Translations under genes and position numbers: made by a program
In this document: positions 20,713 to 33,382 of the stretch, in pieces
How the letters are laid out: each line of letters starts with the position of its first letter
Position numbering within the stretch: the stretch's first letter is position 1
The notes under the pieces: model-generated
What the model was told of the DNA's origin: nothing
The model's database searches: none
Seen by the model: the letters and a program-made list of their open reading frames with translations, nothing else
Origin: Takakia lepidozioides
Lineage: Eukaryota; Streptophyta; Takakiopsida; Takakiales; Takakiaceae
Direction of reading: 5' to 3'
NCBI GenBank assembly: GCA_030704615.1
Contig: CM060733.1
Span: forward strand, 48,112,001 to 48,176,000
DNA: 64,000 nucleotides

Positions 20713-21530
20713 GATGGCATAATGCCCTTGATGAGGATGTCGTTAGTTAAGTTAACAAAATCCTCACCACAAACAGGCCAAATTGCTTTGAAAAGCTCAA
20801 CAGGCAGCCCATCTAAACCAGGGGACTTTAAAAAAGCAAGAGATGAGAGAGCTTCCCCAAGCTCTATTTCATAAAATGGGGCAGAGAGCTTTTCCAGTCA
20901 GCAGGCAGAATGACTGAGGGGAAAACAGACAGTCCACTTCCTATCTGGATAAGATCATATCCTCAGAGGAGGTTCTCCTGTTGAACAAAGATGAGAAGTG
21001 GGAAGCAGCTAAGGAAGACAACTTCTTAGGACGAGAAATATGAAGAACTGACTCATTCTTCAGAGAGACAATAGTGGTTGCTGCCTGACGTTGCCTAGCC
21101 TTAAGGAAGAAATATGTAGACATTTTTTCTCCCTTAAGAGAGCAGCTGATACCCGCTTTACATCTCAAATTATCATCTTTTATCTTGAGCAGCTCAGCTA
21201 AGTTTCTTTTGGCCAAGAAATAAGAATCCCAAGTAGCAGGGGAGGCCCAATCCTTCTCAATGACTTGCTGACAGTGAGACAAACACTTAAAGAAATCTAT
21301 GAAGCTCTTTTACATCCGCAGTATGTACTGCTCGGCTGTAATGATGGTTCCCACGCCAGACCCATTGAGCTCATTCCCTGCACAAATGCATTGTAAGTTC
21401 ATCGACACACTACCTCCATGTGTTTTTACAGGGATCTCCATAATAATGAGCTGGAAGGACCATTTCCAGCCTTCAATAAAAGCGAGAACCTCCTCCCTTC
21501 GTCCAATGCTTTCCACCAAGGTCCATACAT
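20713..21530 (-). mobile_element. LINE, 5' part (endonuclease and pre-RT remnants)
   Basis: Minus-strand frame 20941-21282 encodes the region between endonuclease and RT (KDDNLRCKAGISCSLKGEKMSTYFF, a hallmark of plant L1-type elements). Frame 21310-21519 begins MVES..RRE, which follows the endonuclease GDFN motif in related elements. The EN domain itself is absent, so the LINE is 5'-truncated near 21.53 kb. The RT FKKGD block continues on the far side of the inserted retroelement at 9746. Confidence 0.75.
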
Positions 21531-21639
21531 AGGGCCTGCATGTTTAGTGCCTCCCTGGCCTGGGTACCGTGTAGGGCCTCCCTGGCCTGGTTACAGTCAG
21601 AGTCCATACCCCTCTACCTCCTACCCTACTCCTTATTTG

Positions 21640-22110
21640 AATGGTGCACCAGCACAGGCTCCGGCCCAACCCTCTCCACTGCTCTTCAATGTTTTCATTA
21701 ATGAGCTCTTTGGAGATGTGGAAAGCGAGGGATTTCGGTTTAAGATGGGTGACAGCTCTTATGTTTGTGAATGACTTTGTGGGACTAGGGGATACCCCCA
21801 TCCAATCTTCAGGAGTTGATTGAGTGTTCAAAGAGGTACTTTGACTTGTGGAGGCTAGAAGCCAATGTCAGTAAATGTGCAGTGGTGGCTGAGCCTAAAG
21901 CCCTGGCCTGTTTGGGTCTAATCGCTGGGCATCAATGTGAAGGGCTTTCTAGAGGAAATCTGGAAAACCTAAACCAATTGTTTATACCAAGTATGGGAGT
22001 GAGCCCCTCACAAAGGTAGTGTCTGTTCCCTCTTGTTCCGCCCAAACTGGGCACAAAGTCTATGCACTAGGCTACAACAAACAATGTCTCATGAGTACCT
22101 TCTATCACAA
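21640..22110 (+). pseudogene. Second LINE reverse-transcriptase fragment and its tail
   Basis: Three short + frames give SPLLFNVFINELF, LMFVNDFVGLGDTP (in place of the FADD box) and YFDLWRLEANVSKCAVV, the RT motif order of non-LTR elements, with frame breaks between them and Asn in place of the first catalytic Asp. From 21890 the DNA resembles 1868-2080. Confidence 0.6.
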
Positions 22111-22197
22111 TCTTATTAGGATTTGGTATGGCAGGAGAAGCACAAGCCCAGAAAAATCTTTTGAATGACACAGACCAACACACGAAGGGATTCTACA

Positions 22198-23002
22198 TCA
22201 ACTTTCAGACATGGGAAGTGCAAACACGCACCACCGTGCTACATCAAAATGAGGTTGCATGTCCGACCATGAGCCCCAGTCATCACTTGTGACACTGTGC
22301 ATGTGGGCAAAATTTCCCACCTTCATAGCCATAGCTGGTGTGGCTCGTATTCCAGGGGAGAGAGAATACACAATGAGCCTTCCTGTGTAATTGCTTGTCA
22401 AGCAGCCTCTTGCAAATAAGTTTTCAAAAAATACTTGATCATGCAACCAACCAGAACGTGTATCCAAGATGCCTACTACCTATTTAACATGTAGGTGTTC
22501 ATTACTGCAAAATAATCAAGAGAGAAGATCAACACCTCGGACACAGTAGAGGGGTCTGACTTTTGGGCTGCTCAGACACAGCAGATTGAGAGATTGCCGG
22601 CGAGGATACTGCAGTTATAACGTTGCAATCCTTAGTCAATTTCTTGACCTCTTTCACTGGGAATAGGGTACAGCCAAGCATACAGAGCGTGTACTCCTTC
22701 TCTGTTTCTGTAGAGACGCCCACCAATTCGATGCTCATTTGCGAGAAACCAGGGGTCATCTCAAAGCGGGGGTGAATTCCCCCTCCATAGAAGATGCTGC
22801 TCTGGGATGTAATTGCCAGCTGAAGTACACCCGAGACGTTAAAAATGTTCTTCGAACCTCCTGCATTCTTATTCAACTGCACATCTGTAAGCGAGACTGT
22901 TGCCAGCTGCACCGGTGTCGTTGCATCCGATTCATTCAAAAAGTGGGTATATGGGGAATTGAATCTCTCCTTGACGAATTTGCTTCTGGGAGTGGATTGC
23001 AT
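22198..23002 (-). CDS. Unrecognised minus-strand gene fragment (weak DUF2921-like resemblance)
   Basis: Frame 22529-23002 (157 codons) contains FNVSGVLQLAITS, RFEMTPGFSQMSIELVGV and YTLCMLGCTLFP. This pattern resembles the N-terminal ectodomain of plant DUF2921 membrane proteins, where a beta-rich block ends in a LCMLG-like motif. A second frame at 22198-22467 may be a neighbouring exon but I do not recognise it. Codon usage and a clean start were not decisive. It could be a gene fragment or chance. Confidence 0.3.
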
Positions 23003-25190
23003 AGCATAATGGGCTTGGAATCCTTAGACTACAGCCAATTCCCATTTTGAAATGAAAAAAGATTGTGCATCATCCACCACTGAGATGAGATCGGTGGTGG
23101 ATGGCATCGTCGTCCCTTCCCCGCGCTGCAACACACCTTCCCCCCCGGTTATTTTCGGGCATTTCGGGCAGGTTCCAAAGAGATTGACGACGACGTGGCT
23201 ACGACAACCTAGCTACTATGATGTGGCCACGATGACCTGGTTACGATGACGTGGCGGAGATGACGTGACAATATGGCACCCTATTCCTGCTCTACGCTAA
23301 ACTAGTCTCGGACCTTCCGTCGTCGCTAGAACTACTGCTACACGTCTGCATGAAAAGTTTCAAACCCATACATTCTTTTGTTTCACACTGGAATCATATG
23401 ACTCATGCGCCACCTTCTAAGCTCTATTTAGAGTGATGGTGGAAAGATATGAGACTGCAGTTCTGATTCTGGTGTGGATGGTGGAGCTCCTCCCAAGCTT
23501 GAAGATGAAAGTGAACATGACTTGCAGTGAGCCTGATTCGAGGACCAGCCTTGACATGCACAAGCCTGTGGAGAATCTGTGAGTCTGGACATGTTGCTAT
23601 GTTCGTCATTGTGTTACATGCACTAGAGCCCAGAGCGACTTGCGTGGATGTTATTGAAGGCTCAACACTTGCACTTCATGAAGAAACTTATCAAACTGTT
23701 GATGCTCTTTGAGGTTCTGCACGACGGTCAACCATGGAGCATGGAATAGCACTAACAGGAGTTGTGTAAAGATCCATCACAATGGTGGGACAACCACATC
23801 GGCAAGGAGTAGCTTTCTTCTTCCAGGATGTGAAGAAGTTCGTCTGTTCTGCAAAAGTGGCTGTTCCTGTCTACCTTACAGGTTGCTGTTCCTATCCAGC
23901 CCTTGGAATAGTGTTGCAAGTTACAAGGTCAGGTGTATTACTAGATAGCTTTGTGGCCTGGTCCAACCCTTTCCTCTCCCCCAAATGGAAGCTGTTATGG
24001 GGTTGGGTGCTGCTAATCAGTTTCTGACTTTTTGTGGAAAGGGTCCTCCCCAATTGCAATATGTTTCTTTAAACTTGGTAGAAAGGGCCTTATGCATCTG
24101 TTTGAATCTATTGATTCTGAATCCAACCATGAATCCATCAATATATTAGTGAAACAATTTCAACAAAAAACTAACATCTGGGGTGATTCAAAAGTTAGTT
24201 CTGCCACCGAGATGCAAAATATGTACAAGTGTTTACTTTAGTCCTTCTCGAAAAGAGATATAAACAATAAATATAGGTTTGAGTCTTCCACCGCCCGACG
24301 GTTTCCAGTGCAATCCTTACCTTTTTAATCCTGGTTAGGTAGTGTCCTGCATACCATAATGAGGTATTTGAAGAAAATCACTATGACGCTTGTGCACAGC
24401 TGACAACAATCTCATGACAGGCAAATGAAGGGTTACAAATGAAAAGATTCCCAAAGTCCCTTGACCTTGCAATGGAAACCACAAGCACACAAAAAGCCTT
24501 GTTCCCCTCCACACACAAGCTGAAGGAACTGTGGCAACTAAGGTAATCCTGATATTGCTGTTGCTCTTGCTCTTCCGGTCACTTCCATAACAGCTGTCCA
24601 CTAGTTATGATACCCAACTTAAGTAACTATCCCAAGCAAGCAAGAGCTTCAGGATAGAAAAATGTATATTTCATTCCTCAGGGCAAAATTGTCACAGCAC
24701 GCAAGCAGTCAGCGTCTCTGGATGACTCTACATGTCTAACGAGTCTCACTATTGACCCAATTATTCTAGTCTCTCTTACTACAACTTTGTCTTGTCTACT
24801 TCTTGAACTCTTCTGCATGAGAATTGGATGCAGTAAATATGCCCCTCTCAACATCTCTGCCTAGTAGCAACAGCCGTCCTGTGCATAAACCGAAGGAGCT
24901 ACTATCATGAGTACTTACAATTTTAGAAGGTCTTTGTTTGCCTTTGTGTGGTCTCTACAAGTACACTTCAAAAATCTCTCTCTCTCGCTCTCTCTCGCTG
25001 TCTCTCTCTCTCACGTCCGCAGTGTCAGTTGCTCGATCAGACAAAGGTACGCACTTAAGCCTCTTATGTCCGACATATGCACCCCCGACCTCGAAAACAG
25101 AGCAGGGATGTCCTTGAGAGTCTGCCAACATAGGCTGCCACAGCCACCCCTTGCAGCGCGAGCTGTAAACCACCCACTCACTGGCTAGAA
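23003..25190. other. Intergenic, no convincing gene
   Basis: Short frames only. A small tandem patch at about 23185-23265 repeats ACGATGACGTGGC-like units. A CT microsatellite lies at 24975-25012. Confidence 0.5.
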
Positions 25191-28100
25191 TTAAGTTAAG
25201 CGAGCAACCCACCATTCTGAGGGTGCTGGGCACAGCGGCTCCAAGGAGTCAAAGACATCAGCAGCAAAACCTGTGATCACACTGTCAGGGCTACAGGAAT
25301 CCGTGTCCTTGCTGGTGCACTCATGTATGCCAGAATCCTCAGAATACAGCATAGGTAGCTTCTCCCATTGATGACTATTGGTCAGAAAGGTGGGGAGCTC
25401 AGGGCTAAATACCTGGCTACTTTGCATACCCGATCCCTCCGAGTGCAGCAGAAAATCCAAGTAGTTGTTACTCGGCTGTGCCTCCGTGAGCGGCACTCCA
25501 AACGCATCGCCCCCTCGCCCCCCGCCGTTCTGCATCAGCGCCACCCCCAACTCCGCCGGGCCGCTCTCCCCGCCCTCGCTGCCCCCCTGCTCAAAACACG
25601 CCCGCCCGTCGCGCCGTGACCGCGGTCGCCGCTTCACCGACCGCGACGTCCGCGGCGTGACCGTCATGCAGGGCGCCCCCTGCGGGTACCCGCCCCGCCC
25701 GTCGTCCAGCATCCCCCTCCCCGCCCCTCCGAACTCTCCCTCCCCGTAGTGTGCCTCTCCTGCCACCCCGCATTTTGCACTCTCTTACACAAGTTCCACT
25801 CTTTCTCTCTCCATCTCTCAGACATTCCATCGACTTCGCAGGAGACAAAGCTTTGCCTATCTAGAAAGCAGGTGGATTCATTCTCGACCAGGCCAAACTT
25901 CCATGCAGGACCTACACATTTAGTTGGAAGACCGTTTCGTTTCCCTGGAGCATGTTGAAGACGTGTATGAAACTGTAGATTGGGCAAATAGCAAGGTGGG
26001 AGACATAAGAGAAGGAGGATTAGTATGTCCAGGAAGCCATTCTGCTTGGCTTGAGTTGGAATTAGTGAATTAGACTAGACTGATCACATAAATGGCACAT
26101 GCACTGAAAGTTCTGTGGAAATATTAGGATCTTATGGGCTTGGGTCAAGCTCCTTGTGAACTACCAGACATCAAAGTAGCTGAAATGATCAATAGAAGAT
26201 TGGAGGAAACTACACAAGCATCTCACAAAGTTTTTGGGGTTATGGGAGGTGTAGAATCGCTTGTGACTAGCAAGGTGCTACAGCTGATGCATGACCTTGA
26301 ACAGAACACTAGTGTGAGTGAAAGATACAGGAAAACAAACCCACTAAGACTAAATAAATTTTCTTCCACGGTGGGTTTACCTCTAGCTTGTGTCTATGGG
26401 AAGGTGAAGGAGGTAGCTTCGTCCCTTTCTGTGGAGATAAGAATTTCCACATGCATGGGCGATTTTGCTATAGAGGGTACTGAAGTATTTGCGCTCTTGC
26501 AATTTGGGGGTTCAACAGACGTAGACTCGACATCCGAGTACGAATGGGGGATACAAGTTGAGGGCAAGACTAAGTTAGTCTGTATGATGCGTGGCCCATG
26601 GCATTTGCCTTGGGCTTGGGGTTGTGATGAGAGTTATGTTGAAGGGGCAGCTCGCCCACGGTTATCTATGTATAATGCACCAGGTGGGCATTGCAACGCC
26701 TAGAACAGGGAGAAAAAATTACAAAGATGAGGATAGTACCTAAACGCTGTGGTGAAGAGTAGTGAGGCAAAGCTTGCACTGTTGCCAAGGCCGAGTTTGG
26801 GATATGAATTAGGCTTGGAAGCGTTGCCAAGGCCTAGGTACTTTACCTTGAGAGTGGGGTGCCTTGAGTGGGGATGTGCGACACTTGGTATCAGAGCTTA
26901 TAGTGAGCGGTCAGCGTGATTTCCCCTGCATGCGAATGCACGGATGGAACCGTCAAAGGTGATCCAAACTTGCAAGGCTGTGAACAGATAGCTTGGTCCT
27001 AGTAATGACCAACTAGACAGCGCGCACGGGGATGTCATGGCAAATACAACCAGGAAGCACTTGAATTCCAGGATCTGAACCGGACCTGTTCAACCACCAG
27101 TAGGGGTCTTACCAGGAGTGGCCATTCTCTAGGAGCCTCTCTCTCTTAAAAAAACTGTGATGTGAGAAGATGGCAGAAGAGGTGTCCCTCCAGGGGAGAG
27201 AGAGGGGGGGGGGGGGGAGGGGAAATGGAGGACTTCCAAAAGTTCCTTTGTGAACGAACTCGGCCCTTTTTTTCACTTCTATTGACTTTAGCAGTGTGGC
27301 ACAAAGCTACTTCGTGTACAAGTACAAGCGTAGAAAGAGAAGAAGAACGTGCCTGCCACCATATGCTCAAGCTTGATGCTCAAAACATCGTCGACGTCCA
27401 TGGAGTTGAAAGTCTGGACGTTGTGTCGCAGTCGACGGATGTCGCTGGCGTCCCTGAAGGCGCTTTCTTCCTCCGCAAAGATGAATGGGGGCACAAAACC
27501 CCCTCCTACGAGCGATGCCGCCCCCGTTGGACTGTGCACCTGTTCCAAAGTTCCCGCCCACCACCATCTTTTGCCCCGTTATCGAGCGCGCAAATTTGTG
27601 CATGAGGAAGGTTGAGATCACTTGAACGGTCCGTGTTCTCTCTCTCTCTCTCTCCCACCTTCAAACGATGTCTTATGAGTACATTCTCTCTATATAGTAC
27701 ACTCTACCTCCTACATTAGTTGATGCTCATGCAGATTATGAATCTATCTGTAAGCCGTGTGCCTTACTTACTTCATTGGACCATAAGTCGCAAACTAATT
27801 CCTCCCTGTGCAGTAACTGATACTGGCAATGGAGTTGGCTTCTCACCGCCTCACACGAGCATGGTTATTTTCTGAGTATATACTATGACTACTTACATTG
27901 GTGCCCGAAAAGTTGAACCTCGTGCATCTAAGCCGGTGTACCCTGCTGTACACCTAGACCATAACTTGCCAACTAGTCAGTTCATGTGCAGCAACTGATA
28001 CAGGCAAACGGTGGAGTTGTAACCACAGACAGAGACAGACAGAGACAGGCGAAACAGACTACATTCCTTTAGGTAATAGACAATAAGGAGCAGGTATCCC

Positions 28101-30544
28101 AGGGATATCTGCCTGTTGCCTGACCTTGCCAGATCTGCTTGTCTGGCATAGCTGGAGATCGCAAGAATGAAGAGAGAAGACACAATCCAGTCGGGTCAGG
28201 GGATACCTGAAAACCAGCAAAGTCAGACAATGAAGGGTCTTTGCTCAGGTCTGATGTGTCTGCAGATGCATCTGTACTTCCTGATGGCATCTTGGGGCGC
28301 TGCAACGCACGGAGAATACGCTTCTGTCTTGTACTCCAAAAATTTTTAACATCATTGTCTGTTCGTCCTGGCAGACAACTGGCTATCTTGGCCCACTTGT
28401 TACCCAGCTTTGCTTGCATCTCTACCACTAACTTCTCCTCTTCAGGAGAGAACTTACATCCACTCCTGCATGAGAGACAAATGATTTCAGTTCAATTTCT
28501 AAAATTGCTGGAGCAATAATGTACTTCAACTTACTACGTATATGCAGTCATATCAATACCACACACATTGAAGATGCAGATGCACTTCTAGCAATACTCT
28601 TGTGAATGGTCTCAAAATATGATGTATAGGAGCACCAAGTATGGAGCTTAAGCCCCTAACCGTGTAATGATGGAAAAGGTTAAGATACTGTTGATACTAT
28701 TGATACTGTAAGATACTGTTGTCATTTCCAGTTGGACCATGCTGTGAGAGCAATGCATAGAGGGAAGAGAGTGCGAGGTCAAGAGACCTTAACACTGTAG
28801 CAACATCTCTCTAGGGGGTTGTTGCTACTTTCTAGCAGAAGTGCCATAGCCCTCTTGTGGTCATGGGCACTCTCTGTTCAAGAGTACGAATGTGTAGCTG
28901 GTGATGTAGAGCTGCAAAACAGACTGCTGCAACCAGAATGAGAGATGTAGTGACTCAGACACAAAGGGATTGCTCTACAACCACAAGCAGGTGATGGCAC
29001 CAAGGACAACCAATGTGTAGAGAAATACATGAAGATACCAACATAAGACTTGGTTTGTCTGCAGAGCTCGTCAACCCCATGTGCTGTAGGATGAGATATT
29101 CTAGCATCACTGAACAGCATGAGCTTATGAAAGTCATCTCTGGTGCTCAAAGTCGTCTGGTTGAGCAATCAATATGTAATGTGTATTTGTTGACTAAATG
29201 GATTGAATCTCCAGTACCACAGGAGCAATTTTGATGGTGCACAGATATCCTGTGATTTACACTGTGTCATCATTCTGCCAAGAACTAGTGTACTTTTCTC
29301 GAGCAGATGTCTGTTGGAAGCATTGCAAAAAGTCTTATTTTCTCTCCTCTCTCCTGTTTTGAGGAGGAAAGGATGGTAGGGGCTAGGGTTTCTCAGCCTT
29401 TAGTAATCAAAGAAAAGCAGTTCATAAGATCCTGTAAAGCATCTGGTTCAAGACACCCTCATTTAATGGAACAGTTCAACTGTGCTGTTGGTAACCCCTG
29501 CTTGAGCTTGTCAGTTAATCTTCACTAGTTTGTCGGTTATAACTGCAAGGCTACACCATCTCATGATTTCTGTGAGTATTGAATGGCTGTGGGTCTTCTG
29601 ACTGAAGAGCTTTGCAGTCTATGGAGTTTATTTGTCCATATCTGTGTATATTACATGTGCCTATAGTGCCTGTCTGTCTTCCTCTTAGTTGATTCACCTG
29701 AAATCCTTTAAGCTTGGGCGATTAAGGCAGAAATTGAGGTCCATATGATGCTGGTGTGAGATATTATATGTCCCTGCTCTTGTATTCCGGATATATTAAT
29801 AAGCTTTACTCCACAACAAGATTGTAAGTATTTCTTCGCATGGTACAAAACCAATGCATGGCATTAAAACATGTGCAGTCAGAAGGTGGGTTTTCCTGGA
29901 CTTCTCATATAGCAAAAATATGGTGAGAGGCTTCTGTCTTACTCCTATATCGCAAGTGAGAAGAATGTTTGATCTCCTCTGATTGGTTGGAACATTTTAA
30001 TCTCTGATCGGTGCAATTTCTAAGACCAGGATGGTAGTAAAGACAAGAAATAAGGAGAACACATGGAAAGAGATGCCTTTTGCCACCAGGCGGACGTCTC
30101 TGTCCAGTCCAGAGGGTGTTTCAGTGAAATAGCAAAAAGGGGTGACTCTCGGCTGTAAGTTTGGAGATGTAGGCAAAGGGAGCGAGGAGGTTGTGTTAAG
30201 AAAGAGGGATTCTATCTCAGAAGAGAGAAAGAGAACATGCAGAGAAGAAACACTGGAGGTATCCACCAGCATCATATATACGTAGCTAAGAATGTACTTT
30301 GTAGTTGCTAAAAGGATTGCAAGAGGAAAGGAAGAGGGAACCTCTTGAGGTCAGGCTTGAGCTTGTTGACCCATCGCAGGCGACATGATTTGCCTGTACG
30401 TGGTAGCAAACCTTTGGATCGAATAGAGCTCCAATCGCGCGCACCAAATTGGCGTACATATTCCACCAGAATTTCATCTTCTTCGGGCATCCATGGCCCT
30501 TTCCTCAACACCTCATCCCCATTTTGAATTGGCTTCATACTCAT
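25191..30544 (-). CDS. DUO1: DUO1-type R2R3-MYB transcription factor (multi-exon)
   Basis: Exon 1 (30342-30544) starts at ATG and encodes R2: KGPWMPEEDEILVEYVRQFGARDWSSIRSKG, then RTGKSCRLRWVNKL, with three regularly spaced Trp. It ends AAGAG|GT. Exon 2 (28207-28465) joins in frame (AG|GAGTGG) and encodes R3: SGCKFSPEEEKLVVEMQ, GNKWAKIASCLPGRTDNDVKNFWSTRQKR, ending CAG|GTATCC. RDWSSIRSKGLL.RTGKSCRLRWVNKL and the extra Lys-containing R3 start are typical of DUO1, the regulator of male gamete (sperm) differentiation. Two further minus-strand stretches may be later exons: 27370-27550 (uncertain) and 25191-25760 (GC-rich, ending in the acidic, Trp-containing FAADVFDSLEPL...SEWW before a TAA). Intron 1 is 1876 bp. 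R2R3 identity is firm; DUO1 is likely; the 3' exons are tentative. Confidence 0.75.
26134..26703 (+). CDS. Unrecognised 189-codon open frame within a DUO1 intron
   Basis: Starts ATG GGC TTG and ends TAG. No domain recognised. It has no signal peptide or membrane segment, and mixed charge with FGVMGGVESLVTSKVLQLMHDL near the N-terminus. It ends 180 bp before a primer-binding site at 26886, so it may belong to a decayed retroelement rather than a host gene. Confidence 0.3.
   Translation: MGLGQAPCELPDIKVAEMINRRLEETTQASHKVFGVMGGVESLVTSKVLQLMHDLEQNTSVSERYRKTNPLRLNKFSSTVGLPLACVYGKVKEVASSLSVEIRISTCMGDFAIEGTEVFALLQFGGSTDVDSTSEYEWGIQVEGKTKLVCMMRGPWHLPWAWGCDESYVEGAARPRLSMYNAPGGHCNA
26886..26897 (+). 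promoter_or_regulatory. tRNA-iMet primer-binding site of a decayed LTR retrotransposon
   Basis: TGGTATCAGAGC, the usual plant LTR-element primer site, preceded by a CA-ending sequence (GTGCGACA plus CT). The DNA to its left (about 26.6-26.88 kb) is probably an LTR remnant. No pol domain follows before 27.2 kb. Confidence 0.55.
27637..27654. repeat. CT microsatellite with dispersed TCTTATGAGTAC motif
   Basis: A CT run followed at 27668 by ATGTCTTATGAGTACATTCTCTC, the same motif and CT context as at 2140; an inverted copy is at 4262. Confidence 0.5.
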
Positions 30545-30628
30545 CCTGACCTCTCCCCCCCCTATTGTCTACTCTTTTAATTCCCCCTGTAGACCTGTCC
30601 TTCTCTCCTGTGGCTTGTTAGACTCTTA

Positions 30629-30640
30629 AGTATATATAGA
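30629..30640 (-). promoter_or_regulatory. TATA box upstream of the DUO1-type gene
   Basis: CTATATATAC on the minus strand, about 85-95 bp before the ATG at 30544. It fits the usual TATA-to-start distance with a short 5' leader. Confidence 0.5.
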
Positions 30641-33382
30641 GTGCTGCGTCGATGTTTATTAGAGTCTGCAGTGATGTCTTTGTGTTCCTCCTCCAATCAG
30701 GGATGAAGAAGAGAATCGTTCTTGGTAAGAAAAAGGTGTCTCTGAGTAAGCTGCGTGTGGTATTAGCTTCACATGTAAGAATGCTTGATTGCAGTGTTTG
30801 CCACTTGTTCAACAGGTTCCCTGTACATTCCTGTGTGTTTTGATCTGCATCCCCGACCTCAGCCACTCTCCTACAGGTCTGTGGTGCAGGTAAGATGCAC
30901 TTTTGTTCTCTTTCTAAACCTATCTTCAGAAGAAAGCTCTTCCATGCACCTGGCTAAGAGGCTCTGCTGTTTCCTTTATTTTCCAAGAGAATCACTAAGA
31001 TTTGTGGAAGGTCCGTTTGAAAGGATTATATACGTTTTTGCTGTGTTCTCAGGCCATACAATGAAGCCTTGTCAGTATAAAAACCTAGAAGCTCAGAAGA
31101 ATGTCTTCAGAGAAGACTTCAGGACTATATTCGGAGGAAGTTCTACTCTCATATGAATCCCTTCTGAAGCAGATACTGGAGCACATTTATTCACTGTAAA
31201 TGATTGGGATACCGCAGATTGTCAAACACCATAAGATTTGGTGCTGTTGTCTTGGTCAGACCCAAGGATGAATTCAGAGATTGATGAGTGTCTCGTGAAA
31301 AGGATGGAGTAATGATGTGATCTGGGGAGGAAAACTGAGTAAATTGGACAGTAGGGAATGCTATAACTCCAATAGATCTTGGAGGAATCCTGAAGAAACC
31401 AGTGAGCTCAGATGTCCTCAGTATAGCCAGTCCTTGTCGCTCTTCAGATGTCGCAAATGAATTGCTGCCCGCCACACAATGTTGCCCAAACTCAACCAGT
31501 TCAGCACACCTTCAATTGCTCTGGGATGTTTTATTGTATTGTAAGGAGAACTTAGCTTTAATGTGAAGAGTTTTAGTTTCTAAATATTCCTCCATTGAGA
31601 AATGTACTTCTTCGGCTCAAATATTGTCAGGTCTTAAAAGGAAAATAACTTAACCCAGCCAAGCAGTTTTATTTTTATTGAAAGCAGAACTGGACCAAGG
31701 CAGGAAGTGATGTCGACAATCGTCATTAGCTTATGGAGCCATTATAGAGCTTATAGCATAGGAGTGGTTGAATAGATAGTGATTGAATCAAATGGAACAA
31801 TAGGAATGTTATGTGATTTGTCAGGCTGAATGGTACATTGCATCCAATGCACATTGTAGTGATGATTATGGTGTATGAAGAAATTTAAAGTGGCATCAAC
31901 GAACTTTTGAAGCAGATCACAGCTGAAGGCTCCTCCCCATGTTTACGAGATTCTGATTCAAGGCGACATGGTAAAGGTGCTTTTGAAAGACCACAGTTTT
32001 GCTCCAGAATGGTCTACTACTGGAGGAAACAATTAGGTGACGATCAAGGCGAACAAGCGAGTATTGTAAGGTTGAAACAATGTAGTGCTTGTACAATGCA
32101 ACTTGACAGTAAATCATACATCCCCAAAATGATCTGAGACGCGGAGTGGGGGAAGCTGATGGAGGAAAACTGATAGCCACAACAACAGACAGTTGCCGAA
32201 TAATCGAAGCTATGGCACGAGTACCAGAGATAGAGAGAGAGCGGACAGGGGGGATGGCTAATATAAGCCACAGGGAGAGAAGTAAGAGGCCCTAGACACG
32301 AAGGAAATTCCCAGAACAGGTCAAGACAGGACAAACGGCACAGGACAAATGAGGAGCAAGAATATGTCTCTTAGAGCGAAAGAGAAGAAGAGACGGCGAG
32401 ACAATAAATCACTTCGGTGGAGGCAGTGTAGGCCAGAGCGGGAAAGCGCGAAGATACAAAGGACGTCTCAATCGAGGACCGAACTAAAAAAAATCCAAAG
32501 AAGAGAGCGAAAACAGACAGAAGAGGATGAACTGGCACGTGATAGAGAAAGAGAGAGGGAAAGAAAGGGAGAGCGAGAGCGAGTGTTACGGCCAAGAGGA
32601 AGGGTAGAAAAATGTATGGGAGATACTACTTAGTCTCGGAGCGGAAATTAGCAACAAAGGAGGAGACCAAAAGAGACGATGAATTGCGATAGAGGAAAAC
32701 AATTTCTATCTAGAGACAAAAGCGCTGGAGACAAGAACCTGCAGACATTGAAACACGGTAAGACAGCACCGCAGCAAACATAAGAGAAAGACCGAGAAAA
32801 AAGAGCGAGAGAGAAGAGAGGGACTGAGAGAGAAACGTGGAGGGGGCAGTTACGCAGGCCCGTCATTGGCCCTTACCCTGCTCTCACCGGCAGTTACGTG
32901 CCGGTCACCCCCATAAACCACCGGTTACTCCCTCCTGCGCAACCAGTCGCCCTCCGTTTGCACCGCCCCTACCCGGTCTCCAAGGTGAAACCGGCAAGAC
33001 TTCTTTCACCGGCAGGCATCATTCCGGGCCGTGAAAAGAATACCGCGCCGGTCCTTGACCGAAGCGGCGTCCTTGGATCACGACACTCGAGCACCCTCAT
33101 TCTCTCTTTCTCCCTCTCTCTCCCTCCCTCTCGCACTTTCTCTGTCGTGGATTTGTGTTACGAAGCTGTGGTGTTCATCGCGCACTGAGCCCTGGCGATG
33201 CTGTGCGGGCTCGTGATGTGTGAGTAAGAGCGAGCGAGAAGCAGTTACGAGATAGGAGATGGGAGAAGAAAGGCTGGAACGGAAACTTGCGAGGGAACGT
33301 TCCAGAAGGTTCCGGAGCGTTGCCTGCGTCCGTGATCGGAAGCGGCAGCCGGATTCCGGCACCACGGAAACTGCCACGTCGA
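30641..33382. other. Intergenic, no convincing gene
   Basis: Many short frames, none recognisable. 32380-32840 is strongly purine-rich on the + strand (GAGAGA and AAGAGA words). 33095-33130 is CT-rich. These could be promoter-type sequence for a neighbouring gene. Confidence 0.4.

Noticed and set aside
25465-25749. Pro/Arg-rich + frame
   Set aside because: Antisense of the candidate last DUO1 exon; composition reflects GC-rich codons read backwards.
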